Program-made: the position numbers and the translations under genes
The notes under the pieces: model-generated
Seen by the model: the letters and a program-made list of their open reading frames with translations, nothing else
Databases searched by the model: none
Told to the model about the DNA's origin: nothing
Origin: CBFDBT01 sp965603115
GTDB lineage: Bacteria; Pseudomonadota; Alphaproteobacteria; Sphingomonadales; Kordiimonadaceae
Assembly: GCA_965603115.1 (NCBI GenBank)
Contig: CBFDBT010000018.1
Span: 1 to 24,992 of the forward strand
DNA: 24,992 nt
Reading direction: 5' to 3'
In this document: positions 1 to 7,773 of the stretch, in pieces
How positions within the stretch are numbered: the stretch's first letter is position 1
Layout: the number at the start of each line of letters is the position of its first letter

Positions 1-171
1 GGTGCTATACTCTTTATCATTTCTGACGCTATGATAGGCGGCAATTTAATGTTTGTAATGCCGCAGTGGGTAATGTATCTGGTATGGTCTACATATTATT
101 TGGCCCAGCTACTCATTACAGCTGGTATTTTATTAACGCCGGTGAAACAGCACCCCCATAGCCTCCGCTAA
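1..171 (+). CDS. YhhN/TMEM86-family membrane protein (lysoplasmalogenase-like), 3' end only
   Basis: The reading frame is open from base 1 and ends at TAA 169-171, giving the last 56 residues of a protein whose start lies outside the window. The peptide begins GAILFIISDAMIG and continues with a hydrophobic stretch containing YYLAQLLITAGILL. The family is known for a G-A-x-L-F-x-x-S-D motif followed by a final transmembrane helix with Y-x-x-A-Q-x-L-I, and both are present. YhhN/TMEM86 proteins are polytopic inner-membrane proteins; some members hydrolyse lysoplasmalogen, but the substrate here is an inference. It is co-directional with argB, 62 bp upstream of that start. Moderate confidence, because only the C-terminal quarter is visible. 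Confidence 0.65.
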   Translation, partial: GAILFIISDAMIGGNLMFVMPQWVMYLVWSTYYLAQLLITAGILLTPVKQHPHSLR

Positions 172-233
172 GGTTAATTTGCCTCTCATCCAATTTAAGC
201 GAGCAATGCTATTTCACCCCAAGAGTGTCCATC

Positions 234-1112
234 ATGATTGTAAATAAACCAGAGTTACAAAAAAAAGCTTCCATTCTAGTCGAGGCTCTCCCCTTTATAA
301 AAAAATATGCCGGCGAAATTTTTGTTATTAAATTTGGTGGAAATGCCATGGTTGACGATCAGCTCGCCAGGCAGTTTGCCCAAGACGTAGTGCTTATGAA
401 ACATGTGGGCATCAACCCTGTGATTGTGCACGGCGGCGGGCCACAAATTGGCGCCATGCTAAAGCGTGTCGGCATTGAAAGTGAGTTTATTGATGGGCTG
501 AGAGTGACCACAAAAGAAACGGTTGAAATCGCCGAAATGGTGCTCTCTGGAACTATAAATAAATCGATTGTGGCGGCCATTAATGACGCTGGCGGTGATG
601 CTGTTGGCTTGTCGGGTAAAGACAGCCATATGGTAACTGCTGAAAAGCTGACCCACGACGATACTTCAGTAGATTTAGGCTTTGTGGGCCAGCCCGGAGC
701 TATAGATTCCAAAGTTCTACATCAATGTATCAACTCCAACACCATCCCTGTTATAGCGCCTATTGCAGCTGACCAAAATGGCGACACATACAATATCAAT
801 GCTGATACAATGGCGGGTGCAATAGCCTCTGCTCTTAAAGCAAGACGCTTTCTCCTACTCACCGATGTTGCAGGTGTGCTAGATAATGATGGTGCGTTAT
901 TAACAGACCTCACTACAAGTGATATTGAAAAGCTTACACATGATGCTGTGATAAAAGGCGGTATGCTACCCAAAGTCGAGACATGCTTAAGTGCCACAAA
1001 ATCAGGCGTCAACGCAGCCGTCATCATAGATGGACGTGTCGAGCATGCTATTTTGCTAGAACTCTTTACCGAAACAGGTGTTGGCACTCTCATTCGCAGC
1101 CCACTCACTTAA
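234..1112 (+). CDS. argB: acetylglutamate kinase (ArgB)
   Basis: ArgB phosphorylates N-acetyl-L-glutamate with ATP, the second step of arginine/ornithine synthesis, in the cytoplasm. The product is 292 aa. The amino-acid-kinase fold is marked by VIKFGGNAM (about residues 31-39, with the phosphate-binding Lys), VIVHGGGPQIG (63-73) and the INADTMAGAIASALKA nucleotide-binding region. About 27 residues precede VIKFGG and look helical (QKKASILVEALPFIKKYAGE); such an N-terminal helix is typical of hexameric, arginine-inhibited enzymes, so feedback inhibition is inferred. I chose ATG 234 because AAGAG at 221-225 sits 8 nt upstream; a GTG at 225 would have no Shine-Dalgarno. Alphaproteobacteria commonly place argB beside the pyrimidine 5'-nucleotidase and dapD/dapE; here two minus-strand signalling genes separate them. 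Confidence 0.96.
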   Translation: MIVNKPELQKKASILVEALPFIKKYAGEIFVIKFGGNAMVDDQLARQFAQDVVLMKHVGINPVIVHGGGPQIGAMLKRVGIESEFIDGLRVTTKETVEIAEMVLSGTINKSIVAAINDAGGDAVGLSGKDSHMVTAEKLTHDDTSVDLGFVGQPGAIDSKVLHQCINSNTIPVIAPIAADQNGDTYNINADTMAGAIASALKARRFLLLTDVAGVLDNDGALLTDLTTSDIEKLTHDAVIKGGMLPKVETCLSATKSGVNAAVIIDGRVEHAILLELFTETGVGTLIRSPLT

Positions 1113-1136
1113 AGAGCTAGTGCGGGTGATATTAAC

Positions 1137-2399
1137 TCACTCTTCTGAAAAATAACTAAGATGCCAAATCAGTTCGTCATCTGACATCGGATAATCTTTA
1201 CCATTTTTGGCGGTAATTAATTGGGCCTTCGGCACAAGGGCTAATTTGGTTTGTATTTCATACCCAGTTAGCATTTTCAGACCTGACTTCCAGCTGAGAG
1301 CCGTCACAGCCCTTCCCGATTTTGAAAATATTATTTTACGAATGGTTTCAACCTTTAAATCAGCCATGAGGCTAAGACATGCAATCAATAAATCTCTACG
1401 GTTTGTGTCAATCTGCTTGATAATGAAATCATCATCAAGCATACCGCGGGACATAAAGTCTCTTGCTTGTGTAATGAGTATATCTTCTTCATCTTGACCA
1501 ATGCGCTCAGATGCGATCCGCTGACGTACTTTATCAAGCAATTCATCTGTAACTTCTTCATCAACTTCATTGTTTTCCATCAAAATATACACCAAAGCTG
1601 AAGCGACAAATCCTGTGATTCGCTTCATTGCCCTAACCGAAAGATGGGGCCGCAAACAAAGAGATTCATGCAGCTCTTCAACCGTCTGCGCCTGATCAAT
1701 GATTTTGTCGAGTGTGTCTTCACGAATTTGTGCGTCTTTATTGGTAAGCAAAGCAGCAACAGCCGGGATTTCAAGTGATATAGCAATTTCATCAGAAATG
1801 TCTTCTGAGATAAAAGACCGGTTAGCAATGGCAACTAAAGCAGATTCACTCGCCCCAGCTGCAATGACCTCTTTAAGGTCAATGTCATTGAGCAAGGGTG
1901 AATATTCCAAAATAGGTGCTGAAACGATAGCTTCCATGTCCATCGCGAGCTTAGTAACAATATGCTTAGGTACCAAAGCGCTATTTTTTAGCTCTTCTGC
2001 TATAAGGGCTCTCACTTTGGGTAATTGATCACTAGCAAGTCGCTCCAATAATTTGATAGTACTTTCTTTAAGGGCAGAATGTTCTTTTTCCTCCAAATCG
2101 GGCATTAACCTTGCAATCTTGACGGCAAGTTCCATACGCACCTCATCGTCCTTGTCATCCACTAGCTTTTCATCAGCCTGAATAGGTGTCGCTGAATTAT
2201 GTGCAATACGGCGTCGAACATCTTCAGATTCGTCATCAGCTAGATAATACAAGACTTCTGGGTGCGTTTTTGGGTGACTCGCCAAGTCTTTTCTTTCTTC
2301 AACACTCCCTTTTTTCAGAATTTCTTTTTCGTCTCCATAATTCAAATCACTAGGAAGACCTTCCTTTGATTTAAACAAATCCAGAAATTTATTAAACAT
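1137..2399 (-). CDS. DUF2336 HEAT-like repeat protein
   Basis: This is a 420-aa soluble, strongly acidic and helical protein. It resembles the alphaproteobacterial DUF2336 family: repeated units such as ERKDLASHPKTHPEVLYYLA and VRRRIAHNSATP, typical of HEAT-like helical pairs, fill about residues 35-130. More helical repeats follow, and the C-terminus ends HLSYFSEE. No catalytic motif, signal peptide or membrane segment is visible. AAGGAG lies about 11 nt before the ATG at 2399. It starts 24 bp downstream of the diguanylate cyclase gene on the same strand, so the two are probably co-transcribed. DUF2336 proteins have been linked to signalling in some alphaproteobacteria, but the function here is unknown; a scaffold or effector partner for the cyclase is only an inference. 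Confidence 0.8.
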   Translation of the reverse strand: MFNKFLDLFKSKEGLPSDLNYGDEKEILKKGSVEERKDLASHPKTHPEVLYYLADDESEDVRRRIAHNSATPIQADEKLVDDKDDEVRMELAVKIARLMPDLEEKEHSALKESTIKLLERLASDQLPKVRALIAEELKNSALVPKHIVTKLAMDMEAIVSAPILEYSPLLNDIDLKEVIAAGASESALVAIANRSFISEDISDEIAISLEIPAVAALLTNKDAQIREDTLDKIIDQAQTVEELHESLCLRPHLSVRAMKRITGFVASALVYILMENNEVDEEVTDELLDKVRQRIASERIGQDEEDILITQARDFMSRGMLDDDFIIKQIDTNRRDLLIACLSLMADLKVETIRKIIFSKSGRAVTALSWKSGLKMLTGYEIQTKLALVPKAQLITAKNGKDYPMSDDELIWHLSYFSEE

Positions 2400-2423
2400 T
2401 ACAGTTTACTCCTTGCTGTCTTT

Positions 2424-4073
2424 TCATGCGACAACCACCGTTCCCTTACCCGCACGCTTTGCTTCATAAAGCGCCTCATCAGCCATTGCTGCTAATTTAT
2501 CGAGCGGCATCTCATTATCAGGTTCCGCTAGTACTATTCCTATAGACATTGATAGCCTGAGGGTCTCATCCCCCGCTGCTTTACGCAGTTCTGGCGCAAG
2601 CCCTATAAATTCTTTGGCTTTCACTTTTGCACCTTCAACGCCTGTACCTTCAAGCCATAAAGCAAATTCATCACCACCCATACGGCCCGGTATATCTTCA
2701 GCACGTATAGCTTTATTTAGTGTTTTGCCAAGGAAAGTTAGAGCCGCATCACCCGCCGCATGACCAAGTGTATCATTCACTTCCTTAAAATAATCCAAGT
2801 CGATATACAGCAGGCAACCCGTTGAGCGATTTCTTCTTTGAGCGGCAATACGCTTGTCCACCAATTCTGAAAAGGCTCTGCGATTATAAAGGTTAGTGAG
2901 TTCGTCAATTGTCGAAAGATGCTCCAATCTTTCAAAAAGAGCAGCTTGGCGTAAAGCTAAAGCCAAATGTTCGAAAATATCCTTTAAAAGTGTATTTTCA
3001 TAATCGCGCCAAGGATATTGCTTTGAATCCCTGCTTATAATGAGAGCACCGTCAAGCTTATCTTTACCAACTACGGTCAACATCTGCATAGCACGTCCTG
3101 CAATATTAACTATGCGACAGCCTTCTGTTTTTGTTTTCCATTCTTTACTATTGTGACAGGCATCCATGATTTCCCGATTTAAAGATTCCTCTTCCTCAGA
3201 GCCCCTATAAATTGGATCATCTGCATCAGGCCTTATAACCCAAGTTTTATCTGCGCGAAGCACATCGGCTACGGCTACTGCAGTCGCCCCCAGCAGCTCT
3301 TCGGCACCAACATAGGTGCGCATAGCAGCTACAACCTGACTGAAAATAGCATTTCTTGCACTCAGGTGCCGTGCTGACATGGATGACTTATACTCTTCTG
3401 TAACATCACGACAAACCCCACGCGACCCCATCCAACGTCCTTTATCGTCCAGCATTGGCGCGCTTGTCACAGTCATCCGTCGAACGTCCCCAGAATGGCT
3501 TGTCATGACAACATTTTTAATTTCCTGACGCTCGCGAGCTACAAATGGGTTAACGCTGCCAAGGTCATTGCCGTCTGGACAAAAGAGCGTCCACGCATCT
3601 TCGCCAGCTACATCGGGGCCATGCCATCCCATGCCTTTGTCCGGACCAACATAAACAATAGCACCCGTTTCATCAGTTTCCCAACCAAAGGCAACAGCGC
3701 AGCGCAACAGGTCAACATGCAGACCTCTACTGGCGACAAGGGCTTGAACCAATTTTTCATCATTACTGATATCACGACCAATCACGAGGCAATGGTCTTC
3801 ATCAGTTATAGTGCCGGCCAACCAATAGACTTTTAGCGGATTTTGTGAAATAACCACTCGGTCTTCCACAAAGGGGCTGTCCTCTTTAATTTTTTCAAGA
3901 AAGTCCCCAAGCGCAGGCAGCTCACTTTTAAAGGCTTGTACTAGGGGCCTAGCTGGCGGGGAATGGTCTAACAACTTACCCTTGGTATCGAAAATGAGTA
4001 CAGGTTCACTTAACACAAGCATGTCATACGGCTTGCCAGTCGTCAGCTTTTTTACTCTTTTTCGTAAGTCCAT
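2424..4073 (-). CDS. PAS-GAF-GGDEF diguanylate cyclase
   Basis: A 549-aa cytoplasmic protein predicted to make cyclic di-GMP from two GTP. Order: a degenerate PAS-like region (about 15-103), a PAS domain (about 119-228, with a PAC-like end GSRGVCRDVTEEY), a GAF-like region (about 240-375), the linker LEHLSTIDELTNLYNRRAF that normally precedes the catalytic domain, and GGDEF (about 385-549). The active-site motif is intact (GGDEF at 466-470). RAED at 457-460 is a complete RxxD inhibitory site, so product inhibition is expected. No transmembrane segment is seen, so it senses a cytoplasmic signal. The upstream side is divergent from the nucleotidase gene and carries an inverted repeat (4112-4142); downstream is the DUF2336 gene. 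The ligand of the PAS/GAF modules cannot be told from sequence. Confidence 0.93.
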   Translation of the reverse strand: MDLRKRVKKLTTGKPYDMLVLSEPVLIFDTKGKLLDHSPPARPLVQAFKSELPALGDFLEKIKEDSPFVEDRVVISQNPLKVYWLAGTITDEDHCLVIGRDISNDEKLVQALVASRGLHVDLLRCAVAFGWETDETGAIVYVGPDKGMGWHGPDVAGEDAWTLFCPDGNDLGSVNPFVARERQEIKNVVMTSHSGDVRRMTVTSAPMLDDKGRWMGSRGVCRDVTEEYKSSMSARHLSARNAIFSQVVAAMRTYVGAEELLGATAVAVADVLRADKTWVIRPDADDPIYRGSEEEESLNREIMDACHNSKEWKTKTEGCRIVNIAGRAMQMLTVVGKDKLDGALIISRDSKQYPWRDYENTLLKDIFEHLALALRQAALFERLEHLSTIDELTNLYNRRAFSELVDKRIAAQRRNRSTGCLLYIDLDYFKEVNDTLGHAAGDAALTFLGKTLNKAIRAEDIPGRMGGDEFALWLEGTGVEGAKVKAKEFIGLAPELRKAAGDETLRLSMSIGIVLAEPDNEMPLDKLAAMADEALYEAKRAGKGTVVVA

Positions 4074-4111
4074 AACTTCCCTAATATTCTACGCTTGTCA
4101 TAGATGTCCAA

Positions 4112-4142
4112 TAAGCATACATAACTAATAGAATTATGCTTA
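4112..4142. promoter_or_regulatory. inverted repeat in divergent promoter region
   Basis: TAAGCATA (4112-4119) and TATGCTTA (4135-4142) form a perfect 8-bp inverted repeat with a 15-nt spacer. It sits in the 108-bp gap between the divergent diguanylate cyclase and nucleotidase genes. A dimeric repressor/activator site is plausible; a transcript hairpin is the alternative. No regulator is assigned. Confidence 0.35.
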
Positions 4143-4181
4143 ACGATATAGCAAACTTAATTTCTTGGGAATAAAAATCTT

Positions 4182-4886
4182 ATGAGTGACCGACGCAGCC
4201 CTAAGATAGCTCATCAGGCAATCGCATCAGATAAAACCGATGTCTGGGTTTTTGATCTCGACAACACCCTCTATCCAGCTGGCAGCAATCTATTCGCTCA
4301 AATAGACATTAAGCTTAGAGACTATGTCGCCGAAAGTCTTTCGATCGGACCCGAAGAAGCCAGAAAAATCCAAAAAGACTACTTCATGAAGTATGGTACT
4401 ACTCTGTTTGGAATGATGAAACATCATGATGCTGATCCTGACCATTTTCTTGACTATGTCCATGATATTGACTTTTCTCCTATTAAAAAGTCTCCAATGC
4501 TCATTGATGCTCTGGCGTCCCTTGATGGACGAAAACTGGTTTATACAAATGCTGATGCTTCCTATAGTGCAAAAATATTAGACCGCCTTGGTATCGCTGA
4601 TCAAATTGAAAGTATTTTTGATATTAAAGCCGCCAGTTTGAAACCAAAACCGGAGATGGTTTCTTACGAAAAGTTCTTGGCCGATCATGACGTTGACCCC
4701 AACAAAGCTGTTATGGTGGAAGATATGGCTAAAAACCTAATCCCTGCTAAAGAATTAGGTATGGGCACAATCTGGGTTAACACTGGCTCTATTTGGGGTA
4801 AAACCGATCACCACCCTGATTTTATTGATGTTGAAACTCACGATCTGGCAACATGGCTAAAGGATCATGTCAAACATTCAAGCTAG
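4182..4886 (+). CDS. HAD-superfamily pyrimidine 5'-nucleotidase
   Basis: A 234-aa HAD hydrolase of the Sdt1/PHM8-like pyrimidine 5'-nucleotidase group, which dephosphorylates nucleoside monophosphates (UMP/CMP type) in the cytoplasm. Motif I is VFDLDNTLYPAG (D25 nucleophile, D27 general acid), motif II is VYTNA (T122), the motif III lysine is in ASLKPKP (about K154), and motif IV is MVEDMAKNL (E180, D181). The phrase DLDNTLYP is characteristic of this subfamily. A helical cap lies at about residues 35-100 (LFAQIDIKLRDYVAE onward). A TTGGGA-like Shine-Dalgarno lies about 12 nt before ATG 4182. In many alphaproteobacteria this gene precedes dapD, as here (92 bp gap). The exact substrate is inferred from the family. 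Confidence 0.88.
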   Translation: MSDRRSPKIAHQAIASDKTDVWVFDLDNTLYPAGSNLFAQIDIKLRDYVAESLSIGPEEARKIQKDYFMKYGTTLFGMMKHHDADPDHFLDYVHDIDFSPIKKSPMLIDALASLDGRKLVYTNADASYSAKILDRLGIADQIESIFDIKAASLKPKPEMVSYEKFLADHDVDPNKAVMVEDMAKNLIPAKELGMGTIWVNTGSIWGKTDHHPDFIDVETHDLATWLKDHVKHSS

Positions 4887-4978
4887 TCAAGTATAATACT
4901 TTCACCTGAAAGCTTTGCCCTCATTTTCAAAATAGCGTATCAAACACACAATATAGATAGATTAAAAGGACTTTTTCA

Positions 4979-5824
4979 ATGCCCTATTCAGCTCTTGAAG
5001 CAACCATCGATCAAGCTTGGGAGGATCGTGATAATATTTCGCTAACAACAACAGGTGATGTTCGCGATGCCGTAAATGAAGCCCTGCTCCTGCTCGACAG
5101 TGGAAAACAACGTGTTGCCAGCAAACAAGATGGTGTTTGGATCGTCCATCAGTGGCTAAAAAAAGCGGTTCTACTGTCTTTCCGCCTCAACGATATGGAA
5201 ATGATTGAAGGGGCGCCGGGCATAAATAGCCACTGGTTTGATAAAGTGCCAAGCAAATTTGACGGCATGAGCGATGCAGACTTTAGAAAGAGTGGGTTTC
5301 GCGCCGTACCGGGTGCCATTGTGCGCCGCAGTGCCTATATTGCAAAGGGAGCTGTTTTGATGCCGTCCTTTGTCAATTTAGGCGCTTACGTAGATGAAGG
5401 CACTATGGTCGATACTTGGACAACGGTTGGTAGCTGTGCCCAAATTGGCAAGAATGTACATCTTTCTGGCGGTGTCGGTATTGGCGGCGTTTTAGAACCT
5501 TTGCAAGCTGGCCCTGTCATTATCGAAGACAATTGTTTTATCGGAGCCCGCAGTGAAATAGCCGAAGGCGTGATCGTTGAAGAAGGCGCGGTTGTCTCAA
5601 TGGGTGTCTATATTGGTGCTTCCACCAAAATTGTTGACCGTGCAACCGGCGAAGTTCATATGGGGCGTGTGCCAGCTTACTCCGTTGTTGTGCCGGGCAC
5701 GCTACCAGGCAAACCCCTCGCCGATGGCTCACCGGGGCCGGGTTTATACTGCGCTGTTATCGTTAAACAAGTCGACGAACGCACCCGCAGCAAAACCTCG
5801 GTCAATGACTTACTCAGGGATTAA
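4979..5824 (+). CDS. dapD: 2,3,4,5-tetrahydropyridine-2,6-dicarboxylate N-succinyltransferase (DapD)
   Basis: DapD transfers succinyl from succinyl-CoA to tetrahydrodipicolinate, committing to the succinylase branch of diaminopimelate/lysine synthesis. The 281-aa length matches the family. Residues about 1-100 form the N-terminal helical domain (VWIVHQWLKKAVLLSFRLND). A left-handed beta-helix of hexapeptide repeats runs from about 110 to 225 (VDTWTTVGSCAQIGKNVHLSGG, then FIGARSEIAEGVIVEEG and VSMGVYIGASTKI). The C-terminal lid contains HMGRVPAYSVVVPGTLPG. AAAAGGA lies 8 nt before ATG 4979. The next gene, dapE, acts two steps later, and a short repeat element fills the 75-bp gap between them. 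A TATAAT box at 4892-4897 overlaps a small hairpin (4899-4912) and could be its own promoter. Confidence 0.97.
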   Translation: MPYSALEATIDQAWEDRDNISLTTTGDVRDAVNEALLLLDSGKQRVASKQDGVWIVHQWLKKAVLLSFRLNDMEMIEGAPGINSHWFDKVPSKFDGMSDADFRKSGFRAVPGAIVRRSAYIAKGAVLMPSFVNLGAYVDEGTMVDTWTTVGSCAQIGKNVHLSGGVGIGGVLEPLQAGPVIIEDNCFIGARSEIAEGVIVEEGAVVSMGVYIGASTKIVDRATGEVHMGRVPAYSVVVPGTLPGKPLADGSPGPGLYCAVIVKQVDERTRSKTSVNDLLRD

Positions 5825-5837
5825 AGATTAATCCGCA

Positions 5838-5890
5838 GAGGCTTTAGCCTCAAAGGCAAGGCCAAGGGCCGCCCGCAGCAAAGCGAGGAT
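5838..5890 (+). repeat. palindromic repeat element, copy 1 (between dapD and dapE)
   Basis: A three-hairpin element: GAGGC-TTTA-GCCTC (5838-5851); GGC-AA-GGCC-AAG-GGCC-GCC (5855-5873, nested stems); CGC-AGCAAA-GCG (5874-5885); then AGGAT. The related copy at 11122-11172 has the same architecture with base changes on both sides of the stems. Its 3' end provides GCGAGGA, the likely ribosome binding site of dapE. Only two copies are visible in this window. Confidence 0.7.
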
Positions 5891-5899
5891 ACATAGATA

Positions 5900-7045
5900 A
5901 TGACCATTAATGCTCTCACATTAGCGCAAGACCTAATTCGCGTAAAAAGTATCACGCCCGATAATGGCGACGCTATGGATGTGCTTGAAGCTGCTCTTGA
6001 TGGGCTGGGTTTTACATGTCACCGACTTGTGTTTGAGGAAGAGGGTGAAGAAGCCGTGCCTAACCTTTACGCTCGCATTGGAAGCGACGCTCCTAATTTC
6101 TGTTTTGCAGGTCACACTGATGTTGTGCCTGCGGGTGCAGTTGATAAATGGCAGCATGACCCCTTTTCAGCACAAGTAAAAAATGGCTTGCTGCATGGTC
6201 GCGGAGCCGCTGACATGAAAGCAGCCATCGCGGCTTTTGTTGAAGCCACAGAGCGTCACCTACAAAAGGGGCCACCCAAAGGATCTCTTTCATTTCTTAT
6301 TACTGGTGATGAAGAGGGCCCCGGAATTAATGGCACCAAAAAAGTTTTAAGCTGGCTAGAAGAGCGCGGCGAGGCAATCGATTTTTGTCTTGTTGGTGAA
6401 CCGACCAATCCGAACGAACTTGGTGAAATGATTAAAATTGGTCGTCGCGGCAGCTTGCACGGCATTGTCACAGCGCACGGACATCAAGGCCATGTGGCTT
6501 ATCCCCATCTTGCCGATAATCCTATTCCTCGACTGGTTAAAGTCCTCGCCGAGCTCAACAAAAAACCACTCGACGATGGCAATGCGCATTTCCAGCCCTC
6601 AAATCTTGAAATAGTTAGCGTCACTTGCTCTAACGATAATGATAGTCACAATGTGATACCAGCTGAAGCCAAGGCTCGCTTTAATGTGCGCTTTGCCAGT
6701 ACTTTCACACCCGAAGATCTAACAACTGAATTAACCCAACGTATGGACCGCGCAGGCGTTGACTATAGTGTAGATTGGTGGTTATCAGGAGACGCCTTTC
6801 TCACACCACCCGGCAAACTTTCTGATGCTATTGTTGCATCTGTTGAACAGCACCTAGGCCGCACTCCAGAGCTTTCCACCACCGGCGGCACATCAGACGC
6901 ACGCTTCATTAAAAATATGTGCCCTGTTGTCGAGTTTGGATTGGTAGGCGCTAGCATGCACAAAATCGACGAACATATTGTCGTCGCTGACCTCAAGGCC
7001 CTCACTGATATTTATGAGAGTGTGATTGAGGATATGCTCACGTAA
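5900..7045 (+). CDS. dapE: succinyl-diaminopimelate desuccinylase (DapE)
   Basis: DapE hydrolyses N-succinyl-LL-diaminopimelate to LL-diaminopimelate and succinate, using a two-zinc M20 peptidase fold. The 381-aa length is normal. Metal and catalytic residues are visible: FAGHTDVVPAG (H72, D74), RGAADMKAA (bridging D105), TGDEEGPGINGTKKV (E138 general base, E139), GEPT (E167) and a late His in GASMHKIDEHI (about H354). The dimerisation domain lies at about 180-290 (RRGSLHGIVTAHGHQGHVAYPH). ATG 5900 is preceded by GAGGA about 10 nt upstream, inside the 3' end of the repeat element. The 3' end overlaps the convergent GIY-YIG/GFA gene by 8 bp, so no terminator separates the two. Confidence 0.97.
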   Translation: MTINALTLAQDLIRVKSITPDNGDAMDVLEAALDGLGFTCHRLVFEEEGEEAVPNLYARIGSDAPNFCFAGHTDVVPAGAVDKWQHDPFSAQVKNGLLHGRGAADMKAAIAAFVEATERHLQKGPPKGSLSFLITGDEEGPGINGTKKVLSWLEERGEAIDFCLVGEPTNPNELGEMIKIGRRGSLHGIVTAHGHQGHVAYPHLADNPIPRLVKVLAELNKKPLDDGNAHFQPSNLEIVSVTCSNDNDSHNVIPAEAKARFNVRFASTFTPEDLTTELTQRMDRAGVDYSVDWWLSGDAFLTPPGKLSDAIVASVEQHLGRTPELSTTGGTSDARFIKNMCPVVEFGLVGASMHKIDEHIVVADLKALTDIYESVIEDMLT

Positions 7046-7760
7046 TTTTGTGGATATTATTTTCCCAATTATCACCATCAAACTCTTCTATAGTGAGCGA
7101 TGTAATCGTATCTTTATCAAGTGAGTGTACATTAACGCTAAAGCCGTTTGGGTGGCTGCGCGGTACATAAAAGCTTTTAACGCCACAGGTCTTGCAAAAG
7201 AGGTGCTTGGCGGTGTGGGTGTTAAAACTATATTCCGTGAGATTATCAGCCCCGCTCAACAGATGAAATTTATCACCTTCGACAATCAGATGCAAAAAGC
7301 CAGTGGCACTACATATACTGCAATTACAGTGTGTGGCATGTATGTCTGCTGGTGCATCAACTTCAAATGTCACCGCACCGCAGTGGCAACCACCTTTGTG
7401 TCGTACATAATCTGATTTACTATCCACAATCTTCCGTTCGGGCTGAGCAGAGCCTGAGATTTGCGAAGGCGTCGTCGAAGCCTTTTCATCCCTTACTATT
7501 TTCTTTATTTCAGCCCAATCATTTTCCATGAGAGCCTCTTTTTTGGCCCTGCTCCACCCTTTAATGTGTTGCTCAGCTTCCAAGGCCTCAAGCCTCGTTG
7601 GAAAATTTTCAGAAAAAACCAGATCGACAGGCAATCTTTTAGCAGTATAGCCACCACAAAGTCCTGACTGGTGCTCCCCCATTCTTTTCTCAAGGTTATC
7701 CGTGTGACCAGTATAATAACTGCCATCGCTGCATTTTAAGATGTAGTCGTAAAAAGCCAT
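7038..7760 (-). CDS. GIY-YIG nuclease domain fused to a GFA zinc-binding domain
   Basis: A 240-aa two-domain protein. Residues 1-90 are a UvrC/YhbQ-type GIY-YIG nuclease: YIL (6-8) and YTG (16-18) as the two signature strands, R26, and the catalytic Glu in ALEAEQHIKGWSRAKK (about E63). Residues 119-235 are a GFA (glutathione-dependent formaldehyde-activating enzyme-like) domain with its cysteines: C125/C127 (GGCHCG), C145/C147/C150 (CNCSIC), C189/C192 (CKTC). GFA-like proteins bind zinc, but most are not proven enzymes. The linker (94-110) is encoded by a 51-bp REP-like repeat read in frame, and an inverted copy lies 13 bp upstream of the start codon. Solo GIY-YIG proteins of about 90 aa and solo GFA proteins are common, so this looks like a recent fusion. 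An internal in-frame GTG (residue 112) could start a separate GFA product. Confidence 0.85.
   Translation of the reverse strand: MAFYDYILKCSDGSYYTGHTDNLEKRMGEHQSGLCGGYTAKRLPVDLVFSENFPTRLEALEAEQHIKGWSRAKKEALMENDWAEIKKIVRDEKASTTPSQISGSAQPERKIVDSKSDYVRHKGGCHCGAVTFEVDAPADIHATHCNCSICSATGFLHLIVEGDKFHLLSGADNLTEYSFNTHTAKHLFCKTCGVKSFYVPRSHPNGFSVNVHSLDKDTITSLTIEEFDGDNWENNIHKIT
7431..7481 (-). repeat. REP-like repeat, copy B, inside the GIY-YIG/GFA coding region
   Basis: Read on the minus strand this 51-bp block aligns without gaps to copy A (7774-7824) with 38 of 51 identical bases by my count. Shared landmarks are TTCGANNNCGCCTTCG, CTCAGGCTC, CTCAG and CGAACGG. It is exactly 17 codons and encodes ASTTPSQISGSAQPERK. 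It belongs to the widespread TTCG...CTCAGG...CGAACGG class of dispersed palindromes, with an extra 11 bp in the middle that copy A shares. Confidence 0.75.
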
Positions 7761-7773
7761 TTAATCTGCTTAT

